Part shown: positions 24,575 to 32,285 of the stretch, in pieces | How positions within the stretch are numbered: the stretch's first letter is position 1 | Layout of the letters: each line of letters begins with the position of its first letter | DNA from: Acidiferrimicrobium sp. IK | GTDB taxonomy: Bacteria; Actinomycetota; Acidimicrobiia; Acidimicrobiales; Palsa-688 | DNA length: 64,000 nt | Reading direction: 5' to 3' | NCBI RefSeq assembly: GCF_025499425.1 | Contig: NZ_JAIMCB010000005.1 | Location: 124,001 to 188,000 of the forward strand | The notes under the pieces: model-generated | Database searches by the model: none | Seen by the model: only the letters and a program-made list of their open reading frames with translations | What the model was told of the DNA's origin: nothing | Translations under genes and position numbers: made by a program

Positions 24575-25621
24575 GTGAAGGTCGATCGGGTTCTCCTCGC
24601 CTCCCCGCGGGGCTTTTGCGCCGGGGTGGAGATGGCCATCAAGGCCCTGGCGTGGATGGTGCGGGTGTTCGAGCCGCCCGTGTACTGCTACCACGAGATA
24701 GTCCACAACAAGGTCGTGGTCGAGCGGTTCAAGGAGCTCGGCGTGGTCTTCGTGGACGACATCACCGAGGTACCCGCCGGCGCCCCGCTCATGCTCTCCG
24801 CCCACGGGACCGCCCCCCAGGTGGTCGACGGCGCCCGCCAGGACGGACGGACCGTCGTCAACGCGGCGTGCCCGCTCGTCATCAAGGTCCACCACGAGGT
24901 CAAGCGCCGGGCGGCCAAGGGGTACTCGATCGTCTACGTCGGCCACGAAGGCCATCAGGAGGCCATCGGCACGATGGCGGTGGCCCCCGACGCGGTCCAC
25001 CGGGTGGAGAGCGTCGAGGAGATGATGGCGCTACCCGACAGCGACCAGCCGGTGGCGTTCTTGGCCCAGACCACGCTGGCCGTCGACGAGTGGAAGGGCC
25101 TGCTCGAGGCGGCGAAGGGGCGCTGGCCGGACCTGTGGGTGCCCGGTCACTCCGACCTGTGCTTCGCCACCACCAACCGCCAGGCCGCGCTGAAGGCCAT
25201 CGCCGGGCAGTGCGACGTGGTGGTCGTCATCGGCTCGGACAACTCCTCGAACACCAACGCCCTGACCCGGACCGCGATCGCAGCCGGCTGCCCCCGAGCG
25301 GTGCGGGTCAACGGGGCCGACGAGCTGCCCGACGACCTGTCTGGGACCGTCGGCGTCATCGCCGGGGCGTCGGCCCCCGAGTCGCTGGTCGTGGCCGTCG
25401 TCGAGGCCCTCAACCCCGCCGGCGGCATCGACGAGGTGCAGGCGGTGGACGAGGACGAGTACTTCCCCCTCCCCCGCGAGCTGCGCGACCTGCTGCGGAC
25501 CGTGGCCGGCGCCGCGGCGGTGGCTGCGCTCGCCCCTGGCGGCGACCCGCTCGCCGGAGGGGGCGTCGTCGAGGACCGGGACATCCCCGCGGCCACCGCG
25601 ATGGCCACCCTCAGCGTCTGA
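24575..25621 (+). CDS. ispH: 4-hydroxy-3-methylbut-2-enyl diphosphate reductase
   Basis: This 348-aa Fe-S enzyme performs the last step of the MEP isoprenoid pathway, making IPP and DMAPP from HMBPP. The three cluster cysteines are present: C15 in PRGFCAGV, one in NAACPLV and one in DLCFATTNRQ. The catalytic region with HGTAP and QTTL is intact. The start is GTG 24575, because family similarity begins there and a TACCGT -10 lies 6 nt upstream. The C-terminal 40 residues are Ala/Gly-rich and non-conserved. Confidence 0.96.
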   Translation: MKVDRVLLASPRGFCAGVEMAIKALAWMVRVFEPPVYCYHEIVHNKVVVERFKELGVVFVDDITEVPAGAPLMLSAHGTAPQVVDGARQDGRTVVNAACPLVIKVHHEVKRRAAKGYSIVYVGHEGHQEAIGTMAVAPDAVHRVESVEEMMALPDSDQPVAFLAQTTLAVDEWKGLLEAAKGRWPDLWVPGHSDLCFATTNRQAALKAIAGQCDVVVVIGSDNSSNTNALTRTAIAAGCPRAVRVNGADELPDDLSGTVGVIAGASAPESLVVAVVEALNPAGGIDEVQAVDEDEYFPLPRELRDLLRTVAGAAAVAALAPGGDPLAGGGVVEDRDIPAATAMATLSV

Positions 25622-25641
25622 GACGGCGCCGGCGGCCGGTG

Positions 25642-26310
25642 TCAGGCTGAGCGGCGCCCGGCTCTGGTCAACGCGTCGTCGAAGAGGACCTGCAGCTCGG
25701 TGTGCAGGCGCGCCGAGGTGTCGGTGATCGTCCGGCGGGTGACCCGGCCGCCTTCGGAGCGGGCCGCGGGCAGGATCGGCTCGCCGACGACCATCGCCAC
25801 CTTCACCGGACGGATGCCCTTCTTGCCCTTCGGCATGGCCCACTCGCTGCCGCCGATGCCGACGGGGATGATCGGCACGCCGGCCCGCGCCGCCACGAAC
25901 GACGCTCCCTCGAACAGGTCTTGGACTACCGGGCCGCTCTGGCGGGTGCCTTCAGGGAACAAGACGACCGGCTCCCCGGCCAGGAGCGCTTCCTCGCAGA
26001 CCCTGAGCGCTTCCCGATCGGGAGTGCCGCGACGCACCGGGAACGCCCCGAGCGACGTGAACAGCCGCCCCGACCAGCGGTACTTCCACAACGAATCCTT
26101 TCCCATGAACCGGATCCGGCGACGGGTGAGGCATCCGCAGAGGAGCGTGTCGATGTTGGACCGGTGGACCGGGGCGATCACGTAGGGGCCGGTCTTCGGG
26201 ATCCGGTCCAAGTTGACCAGCTCCACCCGCCACACCAGCCGGCACACCACCTCCACCACGCCGCGAGCGAACGCGTACCAGCGCAGCTGCCAGGCGGTCG
26301 GCGCGCTCAC
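25642..26310 (-). CDS. 1-acyl-sn-glycerol-3-phosphate acyltransferase (PlsC family)
   Basis: The 222-aa protein has the acyltransferase motif H-x4-D (HRSNID, H49 to D54), a membrane-associated N-terminus and the second-substrate motif FPEGTR. It probably acylates lysophosphatidic acid at the inner membrane face to give phosphatidic acid. Related proteins next to cmk are common in bacteria. The ATG overlaps the cmk stop as ATGA, so aroA-cmk-plsC form one translationally coupled series. Confidence 0.9.
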   Translation of the reverse strand: MSAPTAWQLRWYAFARGVVEVVCRLVWRVELVNLDRIPKTGPYVIAPVHRSNIDTLLCGCLTRRRIRFMGKDSLWKYRWSGRLFTSLGAFPVRRGTPDREALRVCEEALLAGEPVVLFPEGTRQSGPVVQDLFEGASFVAARAGVPIIPVGIGGSEWAMPKGKKGIRPVKVAMVVGEPILPAARSEGGRVTRRTITDTSARLHTELQVLFDDALTRAGRRSA

Positions 26311-26939
26311 TTGGCGACCAGGGCCAGCACGTCCTCGACCACTTCCTCGATCCCCCGACCGGTCGAGTCGATGTGCACCGCGTCGTCGGCGACGGCCATC
26401 GGGGACGCCGCCCTGGTCGAGTCGATGTGGTCCCGGCGGGCGATGTCGGCCGCGACCTGGTCATAGTGCATGTCGAGCATCTCTTTCGACCGGCGGGTGG
26501 CCCGTTCGCTGTCGTCGGCGGTCAGGTACACCTTCACGTCGGCGTTCGGGAAGACCACCGTCCCGATGTCCCGGCCTTCCACCACCCCTCCCCCGTGCGC
26601 TTCGGCCCACTGCCGCTGGCGGACCACCAGCTCGTGGCGAACGGCCGGGTTGGCGGCCACCGCGCTGACCGCCCGGGTGACCTCGGGGCTGCGGATCTCG
26701 ATGGTCGCGTCGACCCCGTCGACGGTCACCTTGTCGGCCACGTCGATGTCGATGTCCTCCGCCAGCCGGGCCACCGGCTCGGCGTCGCTCGGGTCGATAC
26801 CCCGGCGGATCGCGGCGAAGGTCACCGCCCGGTACATCGCGCCGGTGTCGAGGTAGGCGAGACCGAGCCGGGCAGCGACGGCCCGAGCGACGGTGGACTT
26901 GCCCGAACCGGCCGGGCCGTCGATGGCTATGACACGCAC
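26307..26939 (-). CDS. cmk: Cytidylate kinase
   Basis: This 210-aa enzyme phosphorylates CMP and dCMP. The P-loop GPAGSGKS spans residues 8-15, and later landmarks are YLDTGAMYRA and VVEGRDIGTVVFP. GTG 26939 is the natural start: AGAGGA lies about 9 nt upstream and the P-loop follows at the usual distance. It overlaps the aroA stop by 13 bp and the plsC start by 4 bp. The position next to aroA/tyrA is common in bacteria. Confidence 0.96.
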   Translation of the reverse strand: MRVIAIDGPAGSGKSTVARAVAARLGLAYLDTGAMYRAVTFAAIRRGIDPSDAEPVARLAEDIDIDVADKVTVDGVDATIEIRSPEVTRAVSAVAANPAVRHELVVRQRQWAEAHGGGVVEGRDIGTVVFPNADVKVYLTADDSERATRRSKEMLDMHYDQVAADIARRDHIDSTRAASPMAVADDAVHIDSTGRGIEEVVEDVLALVAK

Positions 26940-28213
26940 CGGCGAAGATCCTCTCTGAACGTGGGGTAGCTGGTGGCCACCGATTCCCATCCGGTGATCC
27001 GCACCGGCTCGGCGGTGACCAACCCGGCGATGGCCATCGACATGGCGATGCGGTGGTCCCCGAGGGCGTCCACCGACCCGCCCGCCGGGGGCCGGCCGGC
27101 ACGGCCGTGGACGACCAGCCCGTCGGGGCGGGCCTCGGCTCGGACCCCGATGGCCTGCAGCCCGCCGGTGGTCGAAGCGATCCGGTCGCTCTCCTTCACG
27201 GCCAGCTCCGCGGCGTCACTGAACGTCGTGGCGCCCTCCGCCAGCGACGCGGCGACCGCGAGCACCGGGATCTCGTCGATGAGCGACGGGACCTCCGCGC
27301 CTCCGACCTCGGTGGCGTGGAGGGCTGCGGAGCGGATCCGCAGGTCCGCGGTGCGGGTGACGGGGTTCTCGCCCACCACCTCGATGTCGGCGCCCATCCG
27401 CCTCAGCACGTCGATGAACCCGGCCCGGCCCGGCCCGACGTAGACGTGCTCGATCACCAAGTCGCTGCCCGGCACGATGCTGGCGGCCACCGCCCAGAAC
27501 GCGGCGTGGGACGGGTCTCCGGGGACGTCGACGCTCATCGGCGAGAGAGCGGAGGGGCGCAGGGTCACGCTGCCGCCGTTGACCACCACGTCGGCGCCGG
27601 CTTGGAGGAGCATCTCCTCGGTGTGCCGCCTCGTGGGGATGGCCTCGATCACCGTGGTCGGGCCTTCCGCTGCCAGGCCGGCGAGGAGGACCGCTCCCTT
27701 GACCTGCGCGGACGCGACCGGCGGCCGGTACTCGATGCCGTGCAGGTGACCGCCCCGTACCACCAGCGGCGGCAGGGTGCCGCCCGCCCGGCCGTCGATC
27801 TGGGCGCCCATGAGCCGCAGTGGGTCGGCGATGCGGCCCATGGGCCGGCGGGCGATGGACTCGTCGCCGACCAGGACCGCCATGCCGTCGATGGCGGTGG
27901 CCCACCCGGTCAGCAGCCGGATGGCGGTGCCGGAGTTGCCCACGTCGACCACCCGCTGCGGTTCTCGCAGCCGGGCCGGGCCGCCGTCGACGGCGACGGT
28001 TCCCTCCCCGATGCGGACCACCTCGGCGCCGAACGCCTGGATCGCCTCGGCGGTGTGGCGCACGTCCTCGCCGTCGGAGAGGCCGTGCAGCTCCGAGCGC
28101 CCGTCGGCGCGCGCCGCGAGGAGCAGCGCCCGGTGGGACACCGACTTGTCGCCGGGTACCCGCAAGACGCCGTGCACGCCGCCGGGGGCGGCTTCTACCG
28201 TGAACGCGGTCAT
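26927..28213 (-). CDS. aroA: 3-phosphoshikimate 1-carboxyvinyltransferase (EPSP synthase)
   Basis: This 428-aa cytoplasmic enzyme condenses shikimate-3-phosphate with PEP, the sixth step of the shikimate pathway. Conserved segments are PGDKSVSHRALLLAA at the start, GNSGTAIRLLTG, and KESDRIASTTGGL in the second domain. A GGGAGAGCG segment precedes ATG. It lies between tyrA and cmk; tyrA is 37 bp upstream in the same direction, so aromatic amino acid genes are grouped here. Confidence 0.96.
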   Translation of the reverse strand: MTAFTVEAAPGGVHGVLRVPGDKSVSHRALLLAARADGRSELHGLSDGEDVRHTAEAIQAFGAEVVRIGEGTVAVDGGPARLREPQRVVDVGNSGTAIRLLTGWATAIDGMAVLVGDESIARRPMGRIADPLRLMGAQIDGRAGGTLPPLVVRGGHLHGIEYRPPVASAQVKGAVLLAGLAAEGPTTVIEAIPTRRHTEEMLLQAGADVVVNGGSVTLRPSALSPMSVDVPGDPSHAAFWAVAASIVPGSDLVIEHVYVGPGRAGFIDVLRRMGADIEVVGENPVTRTADLRIRSAALHATEVGGAEVPSLIDEIPVLAVAASLAEGATTFSDAAELAVKESDRIASTTGGLQAIGVRAEARPDGLVVHGRAGRPPAGGSVDALGDHRIAMSMAIAGLVTAEPVRITGWESVATSYPTFREDLRRCVS

Positions 28214-28250
28214 CGCTCTCCCGCGGCGAGCGCCGCCCAGGTCATCGTGG

Positions 28251-29393
28251 TCACGGGCCGGGGGTGCGGACCGAGGTGCGGTAGCCGCGCGCCGCGAGAG
28301 ACTCGCGCAGCTGGACGCTGGCGCCGTCGTCGATCACCAACACCAGCACGCCGCGGTCGCCCTCCGCGGAGTGGGCGATCTCGACGTCGAACACGTTGAT
28401 GCCGAGGTCGCCGGCCAGGGTGAGGACCTCAGCGAGTACGCCGGGGCGGTCCAAGACGGGGATGCGCAGCTCGGCGGTGCGGGCCGCGTCGGGGGCTCCC
28501 GAAGGCAGGTTGGTCCGAGCCTCCCGGGCCCGTTCGAGCCGCTTGAGCAGGCCGTCGCGGTCGCCCTCCGCGACGATGCGGCGCACGTCGGTCAGCTCCG
28601 ACACCAGCCCGTCGATGACCTGGAGGATCCCGTCGCGGTTTTGGATGCACACGTCGGGCCAGATCCCCGGATGGCCAGCGGCGATCCTGGTCATGTCCCG
28701 GAACCCGCCGGCTGCCAGGCGCAGCAGGGTGCTCTGCTCCTCTGCGGCGTCGGCCGCCAGGTTCATGAGGGTGGCGGCGGTCAGGTGCGGCACGTGCGAG
28801 ACCACTGCGACCAAGTCGTCGTGGCGGGCCGGCGGCATGGCCACCACGTTGGCGCCCAGGCCGCCCACCACGGTCTGCACATAGGCGTAGGTGTCGGGGC
28901 TGGTGTGGTCGGTGGGGGTGAGCACCCAGGTGGCGCCGATGAACAGGTCGGGGTCGGCGCCGTCGAGGCCCTCTTGCTCCGAGCCGGCCATCGGGTGCCC
29001 AGCGACGAAGCGGGGATGGGCCACCGCGGCGGCGATCGGCCCTTTGACGCCGGCGACGTCGGTCACCACGCCCGGACCGTCGAGGGCTGCGTGGGCGGCC
29101 TCCGGTACCGCTCCGGCCGGCGTGGCGATGAACGTGATCTCGGCCTCCGGGTCGACGCCGAGGGCATCCAGGGCACCGATGGCCAAAGCCCGACGACCCC
29201 GGGCCGGCTCGATATCGGCACCGGTGACGGTCCAGCCCCGCTGCCGCAAAGCCATCCCGATCGAGCCGCCGATCAGGCCGATCCCGACGATCTGGGCTCG
29301 CCGGCGCGACCCGCTCGCGCCGCGACCGTTGGGTGCCGGGACCGTCCCGGACACGGCGGGCGCCGCAACACTGCTCTCGGCTGCTCCCGACAC
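28251..29393 (-). CDS. tyrA: Prephenate dehydrogenase with C-terminal ACT domain
   Basis: The 380-aa protein oxidatively decarboxylates prephenate toward tyrosine. The NAD-binding motif is IVGIGLIGGSIG, the active region contains FVAGHPMAGSE, and a C-terminal ACT domain (about the last 80 residues, LDRPGVLAEVLTLAGDLGINV) probably binds tyrosine for feedback control. The start is uncertain because the first 30 residues are low-complexity. I choose GTG 29393 since a TAGGGT hexamer lies 8 nt upstream. It runs into aroA. Confidence 0.9.
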   Translation of the reverse strand: MSGAAESSVAAPAVSGTVPAPNGRGASGSRRRAQIVGIGLIGGSIGMALRQRGWTVTGADIEPARGRRALAIGALDALGVDPEAEITFIATPAGAVPEAAHAALDGPGVVTDVAGVKGPIAAAVAHPRFVAGHPMAGSEQEGLDGADPDLFIGATWVLTPTDHTSPDTYAYVQTVVGGLGANVVAMPPARHDDLVAVVSHVPHLTAATLMNLAADAAEEQSTLLRLAAGGFRDMTRIAAGHPGIWPDVCIQNRDGILQVIDGLVSELTDVRRIVAEGDRDGLLKRLERAREARTNLPSGAPDAARTAELRIPVLDRPGVLAEVLTLAGDLGINVFDVEIAHSAEGDRGVLVLVIDDGASVQLRESLAARGYRTSVRTPGP

Positions 29394-29401
29394 GGGACGC
29401 A

Positions 29402-29407
29402 ACCCTA
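29402..29407 (-). promoter_or_regulatory. Possible -10 element of tyrA
   Basis: TAGGGT on the minus strand, 8 nt before GTG 29393. It supports the chosen start. Confidence 0.4.
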
Positions 29408-29454
29408 GAGCCGTCCGGGCGCGTCGCTCACATCGCGCCGGGCCCCAAGGTCGG

Positions 29455-29460
29455 TACCGT
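29455..29460 (+). promoter_or_regulatory. Leaderless-type -10 element of the pirin gene
   Basis: TACCGT, 6 nt before GTG 29467. Hexamer and distance are identical to those of ispH. Confidence 0.55.
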
Positions 29461-29466
29461 GAGGTC

Positions 29467-30399
29467 GTGAGCACTCAGGTAGCCAGCACGGAAGGCGGCT
29501 CGCGAGTGATCGACGCCGTAGACGCGATCGTGGGCGGCGGCGCGGTGCGCCGCAGCCTCCCGACCCGGGCCAAGCGGACGATCGGCGCATGGTGCTTCCT
29601 CGACCACTTCGGTCCGAGCGACATAACCGGCCAGGCCGGCATGGCCGTCGGCCCCCATCCCCACACCGGGCTGCAGACGGTCACCTGGCTGCTCGAAGGT
29701 GAGGTGGTGCACCGTGACAGCCTCGGCAGCGAGCAGGCGATCCGCCCCGGCCAGCTGAACGTGATGACCGCGGGACGGGGCGTCGCCCACGCCGAAGAGT
29801 CGCCCTCCAGCCACCCGCCGATCCTCCACGGCACCCAGCTGTGGGTGGCGCTGCCCGACGGCCAGCGCGACCGAGAGCCGGCGTTCGATCACCACCCAGA
29901 GCTCCCGGCGACCAACGCCGGAGACTGGTCGGGACGGGTGCTGGTCGGCTCGTTCGGGGGGGTGACCTCCCCCGCGAAGGTGTATTCACCTCTCGTCGGC
30001 GTCGAGCTGACCACCTCCAAGCAGGCGTCGGCGGAGCTGGCGCTCGACCCGGCGTTCGAGCACGGGGTGCTCGTGGTGGAGGGCGCCGCTGCCGTCGGCG
30101 GCGCCGATGCGGTCGGGCCGGATCGCCTCGTGGTCCTCCCGCCGGGACGCTCGTCGCTGGACCTGGCCGCTGACGGGCCGGCGCGGGTGTTGCTGCTCGG
30201 CGGCGCGCCGTGGGAGGGACCGCTCGTGATGTGGTGGAACTTCGTCGGCGACTCCGCCGAGAGCGTCGAGCGGGCCCGGGCCGACTGGCAGGCCGGGCGG
30301 CGCTTCGGGGCGACCCCGTTTCTAGAGGTCCCCGGCGCCACGGCCCGACGGATCCCCGCACCCCCGCTTCCCTTCGGGCGCCTCGTCAGCCGGACCTGA
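29467..30399 (+). CDS. Pirin-family bicupin protein
   Basis: The 310-aa protein has the N-terminal pirin cupin with metal-binding residues in GPHPHTGLQTVTWLLEGEVVHRDS and the characteristic MTAGRGVAHAE, then a second cupin half. Pirins are iron-binding proteins; some have quercetinase activity and others modulate metabolism by protein contact. The role here is unknown. It is divergent from tyrA, and the two leaderless promoters share about 70 bp. Beyond its stop begins the accessory islet. Confidence 0.9.
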   Translation: MSTQVASTEGGSRVIDAVDAIVGGGAVRRSLPTRAKRTIGAWCFLDHFGPSDITGQAGMAVGPHPHTGLQTVTWLLEGEVVHRDSLGSEQAIRPGQLNVMTAGRGVAHAEESPSSHPPILHGTQLWVALPDGQRDREPAFDHHPELPATNAGDWSGRVLVGSFGGVTSPAKVYSPLVGVELTTSKQASAELALDPAFEHGVLVVEGAAAVGGADAVGPDRLVVLPPGRSSLDLAADGPARVLLLGGAPWEGPLVMWWNFVGDSAESVERARADWQAGRRFGATPFLEVPGATARRIPAPPLPFGRLVSRT

Positions 30400-30519
30400 G
30401 TTCGTCTCGCCGCTGCCCTTCCCGGGTGCGCCTTCCGCCGGGCCACGCCGTCGGATGCGCGAGGTGGGTGCCAACGGGTGCGGGGACTGCCACGGGCAGC
30501 TAGCGGATCACACCCCGCC

Positions 30520-30683
30520 ACGATCGCCCTGCCGGCGTGCGGTGAAGGTCATAAGCGAGCGCCTCGGGCATAAGGATCCCGCCTTCAGCATGAAACCAGT
30601 ACGCCGGCGTCGTTCCTGGCATGCAGGCGGGCCCGGCTGCCATGGTCGCGGCGCTGGCAGCATGGCGCCGCCGCGAGGCCTAG
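30520..30683 (+). pseudogene. Tyrosine recombinase (phage-type integrase) C-terminal remnant
   Basis: The plus strand from 30542 encodes VKVISERLGHKDPAFSM, the end of the integrase catalytic domain (ERLGH motif). A one-base insertion near 30593 then shifts the frame, after which NQYAGVVPGMQAG continues to a stop at 30681-30683. This corresponds to the tail of intact enzymes with the catalytic tyrosine in the expected place (Y of NQY). A further frame break lies just before 30542, where AGV is in another frame. The rest of the gene is missing, so it is a decayed fragment. Confidence 0.78.
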
Positions 30684-31060
30684 GAACCTCCTTCCGACAA
30701 CAAGCCGGCCGCAGGCCGGTGCGTTAGCCAACGGGCCCTCGGGCCCGTTGCGCCCTACCTGGGGAAGGACCAAAGGCGCGAGGCGACCTTCGGCCGCCTC
30801 GCTACCGCCCTCGACTAGCTCCGCTCGCTCGGTTGGTGCCTGGAGCAAGCTGCCTGGGCCTCTCAGCTCCTGCAGGGTGCCAGCAATAGCGGCGGCATCC
30901 AGCCCGGAGCAGAGGTTTGACCCCTCGGAAAGCTGAGCGCAGAAACGGGGAAGCCCTGGCCGAGCAATGCTATGACCAAGGCTTCCGTTGTGGCGGGGCG
31001 CCACGGAGGTCGCCGACTTCTCACTTCCTCACTCGACAAAAGAGCAATTCGAGCGGGGGA
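30684..31060. other. Intergenic stretch of the islet without supported genes
   Basis: About 380 bp with lower G+C than the surroundings and no coding frame I can support. It holds two hairpins: a perfect 9-bp stem with 2-nt loop near 30733-30752 and an 8-bp stem near 30778-30802. Both may be terminators left from the decayed element. Confidence 0.5.
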
Positions 31061-31077
31061 TGTGCAGTGACTGCACA
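31061..31077. repeat. 17-bp perfect inverted repeat in the islet
   Basis: TGTGCAGT and ACTGCACA are exact reverse complements around a single central G. It lies 58 bp upstream of the helicase remnant and may be an old operator or recombination site. Confidence 0.5.
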
Positions 31078-31134
31078 GGGTCTTGCCAACCCGGGCGATG
31101 TCGGCTCGGATAGGGCCGTCCGAGGAATGCGGGT

Positions 31135-31242
31135 GTCATCGTTTCCGACAAGACCGTCATGGCCGCCGTCGACTGCCGGCGGCTTCGACGGCACCTCCCA
31201 CGGGCCAGGCTGCTCTTCGTCGCCCACCGGGAGGAGCTTCAC
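31135..31242 (+). pseudogene. Superfamily II helicase remnant
   Basis: The frame encodes SDKTVMAAVDCRRLRRHLP followed by RARLLFVAHREEL. This matches the region just after the Walker A motif and motif Ia (LLFVAHREE) of large DEAD/DEAH-type helicases often found on mobile or defence-related elements. The ATGTG part of Walker A appears deleted, and after HREEL the similarity moves to another frame. It cannot be functional. The assignment rests on family memory of these motifs. Confidence 0.65.
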
Positions 31243-31294
31243 AGCCTTTCCCGATCGGGGGAGGTTCTGCTTCCGCGCGGGAGCTCGCCACGAG

Positions 31295-31684
31295 CTATCG
31301 GTCGGACGGTCGCCGAGCGTCGACTAGGTCATCGATGATCTGGAAGTCGCCGACGTTCTCGGTGAGGAGGGGCACTCCTTCCACCTGGGCGGTGGCAGCG
31401 ATGGCGAGGTCGATCTGGCGCCGTCTTGGATTGCCACCACGGCGGGCCACCGCAGCGGTGAGTTGACCCCAGACACGGGCGACCTCGACGCTTATCGGTA
31501 GGGGGTCGAACGTTGCCTCGACCACCGAAAGTCGGGCGGTGCGTCGAGCCCGCTCGTCATCGTCACCGGCAACGAGGACACCGAAGTGCAGCTCGGTTAT
31601 CGAAGCGACGCTGATGGCGGCCTCGACGTCGTCAGGCGGGGGGAGCTCGCCTATGAGCACCGACGTGTCGAGCACGGCCCTCAT
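31295..31684 (-). CDS. vapC: VapC-like PIN-domain toxin
   Basis: The 129-aa protein is a PIN-domain ribonuclease of the VapC type. It begins MRAVLDTSVLIGE with the first catalytic Asp, has a conserved Glu in ASITELHFG, and later acids in RRRQIDLAIAATA and LLTENVGDF. Such toxins cleave tRNA or rRNA and are neutralised by the antitoxin encoded just upstream. ATG overlaps the antitoxin stop as ATGA. The gene lies in the low-G+C islet, so it was probably acquired with the decayed element and remains intact. Confidence 0.88.
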   Translation of the reverse strand: MRAVLDTSVLIGELPPPDDVEAAISVASITELHFGVLVAGDDDERARRTARLSVVEATFDPLPISVEVARVWGQLTAAVARRGGNPRRRQIDLAIAATAQVEGVPLLTENVGDFQIIDDLVDARRPSDR

Positions 31685-31926
31685 GAAGCGAACGGGTCTA
31701 CGACGCCTGCCGGCAGTCGCTCGAGGTCGGCATCCAGCCCCCGCGGCGCCTTTGCGCGCCAGATGCCCGCGAGTCTGGCACCGCTGACCCAGCGGCGGCG
31801 ATGGGCCGGGCCGAGCTCGGCAACGGGACGACCGGCGACCGTCACGGTAAGGGTCTCGCCGGCCTCGGCCCGACGGAGCACCTCGCCGACGTGGTTACGC
31901 AGCTCTTTCTGTGCGATGTGGCTCAC
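31681..31926 (-). CDS. Phd/YefM-family antitoxin of the VapBC-type pair
   Basis: The 81-aa protein has the Phd/YefM N-terminal DNA-binding fold (VSHIAQKELRNHVGEVLRRAEAGETLTVTVAGRPVAEL) and a basic C-terminal tail that probably inserts into the PIN toxin. The start is GTG 31926: the TTG three codons earlier lies inside the operator, and a TACCTT -10 sits 7 nt before the GTG. It is coupled to the toxin gene and probably represses its own promoter through the palindrome at 31932-31957. Confidence 0.85.
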   Translation of the reverse strand: MSHIAQKELRNHVGEVLRRAEAGETLTVTVAGRPVAELGPAHRRRWVSGARLAGIWRAKAPRGLDADLERLPAGVVDPFAS

Positions 31927-31931
31927 GCTGA

Positions 31932-31957
31932 CCAAGGTAGCAGAACTGCTACCTTGG
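31932..31957. promoter_or_regulatory. 26-bp perfect palindromic operator of the toxin-antitoxin genes
   Basis: Arms CCAAGGTAGCAG and CTGCTACCTTGG are exact 12-bp reverse complements separated by AA. The arm nearer the gene contains TACCTT (31939-31934, minus strand), a -10 element 7 nt before the antitoxin GTG. Binding of the antitoxin here would block the promoter directly. Confidence 0.8.
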
Positions 31958-32067
31958 CCCCCGAGTCAGTTCGCAGCGATCGGGTTTTCGGCAGCCTCAC
32001 GCAACCGAAGAAGTCGACAGCGCACGAGTGCTCCCATGCGAGGTGCGCGCCTGACCAGCGGTCGTGG
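31958..32067. other. Intergenic part of the islet, nothing further seen
   Basis: About 110 bp upstream of the toxin-antitoxin operator without supported coding or RNA feature. Confidence 0.4.
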
Positions 32068-32117
32068 TGGCGGTGGTGGTGGGGGACGACCCCACGTCCT
32101 TCTGGTTATGAGCCAGG
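32068..32117 (-). other. tRNA-Met-like 3' half, possible attachment-site remnant
   Basis: On the minus strand an anticodon arm CTGG-CTCATAA-CCAG (anticodon CAT) is followed by a 5-nt variable loop. A 5+7+5 T-arm (GTGGG/CCCAC) and an acceptor 3' strand CACCACC then follow, ending G-CCA. No matching 5' acceptor strand or D-arm is found upstream. A 3' tRNA half alone is what integration into a tRNA gene leaves behind. The T-loop departs from the usual TTCGAAT, so the match is imperfect. From here to 32285 nothing else is supported. Confidence 0.4.
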
Positions 32118-32285
32118 CGTGTCCATCGACCTCCGCGACGACCGTGAACGAGCCGGGCAGGCCAATCTGGGAGATGGCTTTCTACCCGTCGCCTCCGACC
32201 TGCCGCCAAGTTCGCTGGACCGACCGGACCACCCGCGCTTTGCAGCAAGCGGCGGTCCGATCCTGGCAGCGCTTGGCTCGCCGAG

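Noticed and set aside
30585..31004. 139-codon minus-strand frame in the islet
   Set aside because: It overlaps the integrase remnant, has no recognisable motif and a composition unlike neighbouring genes.
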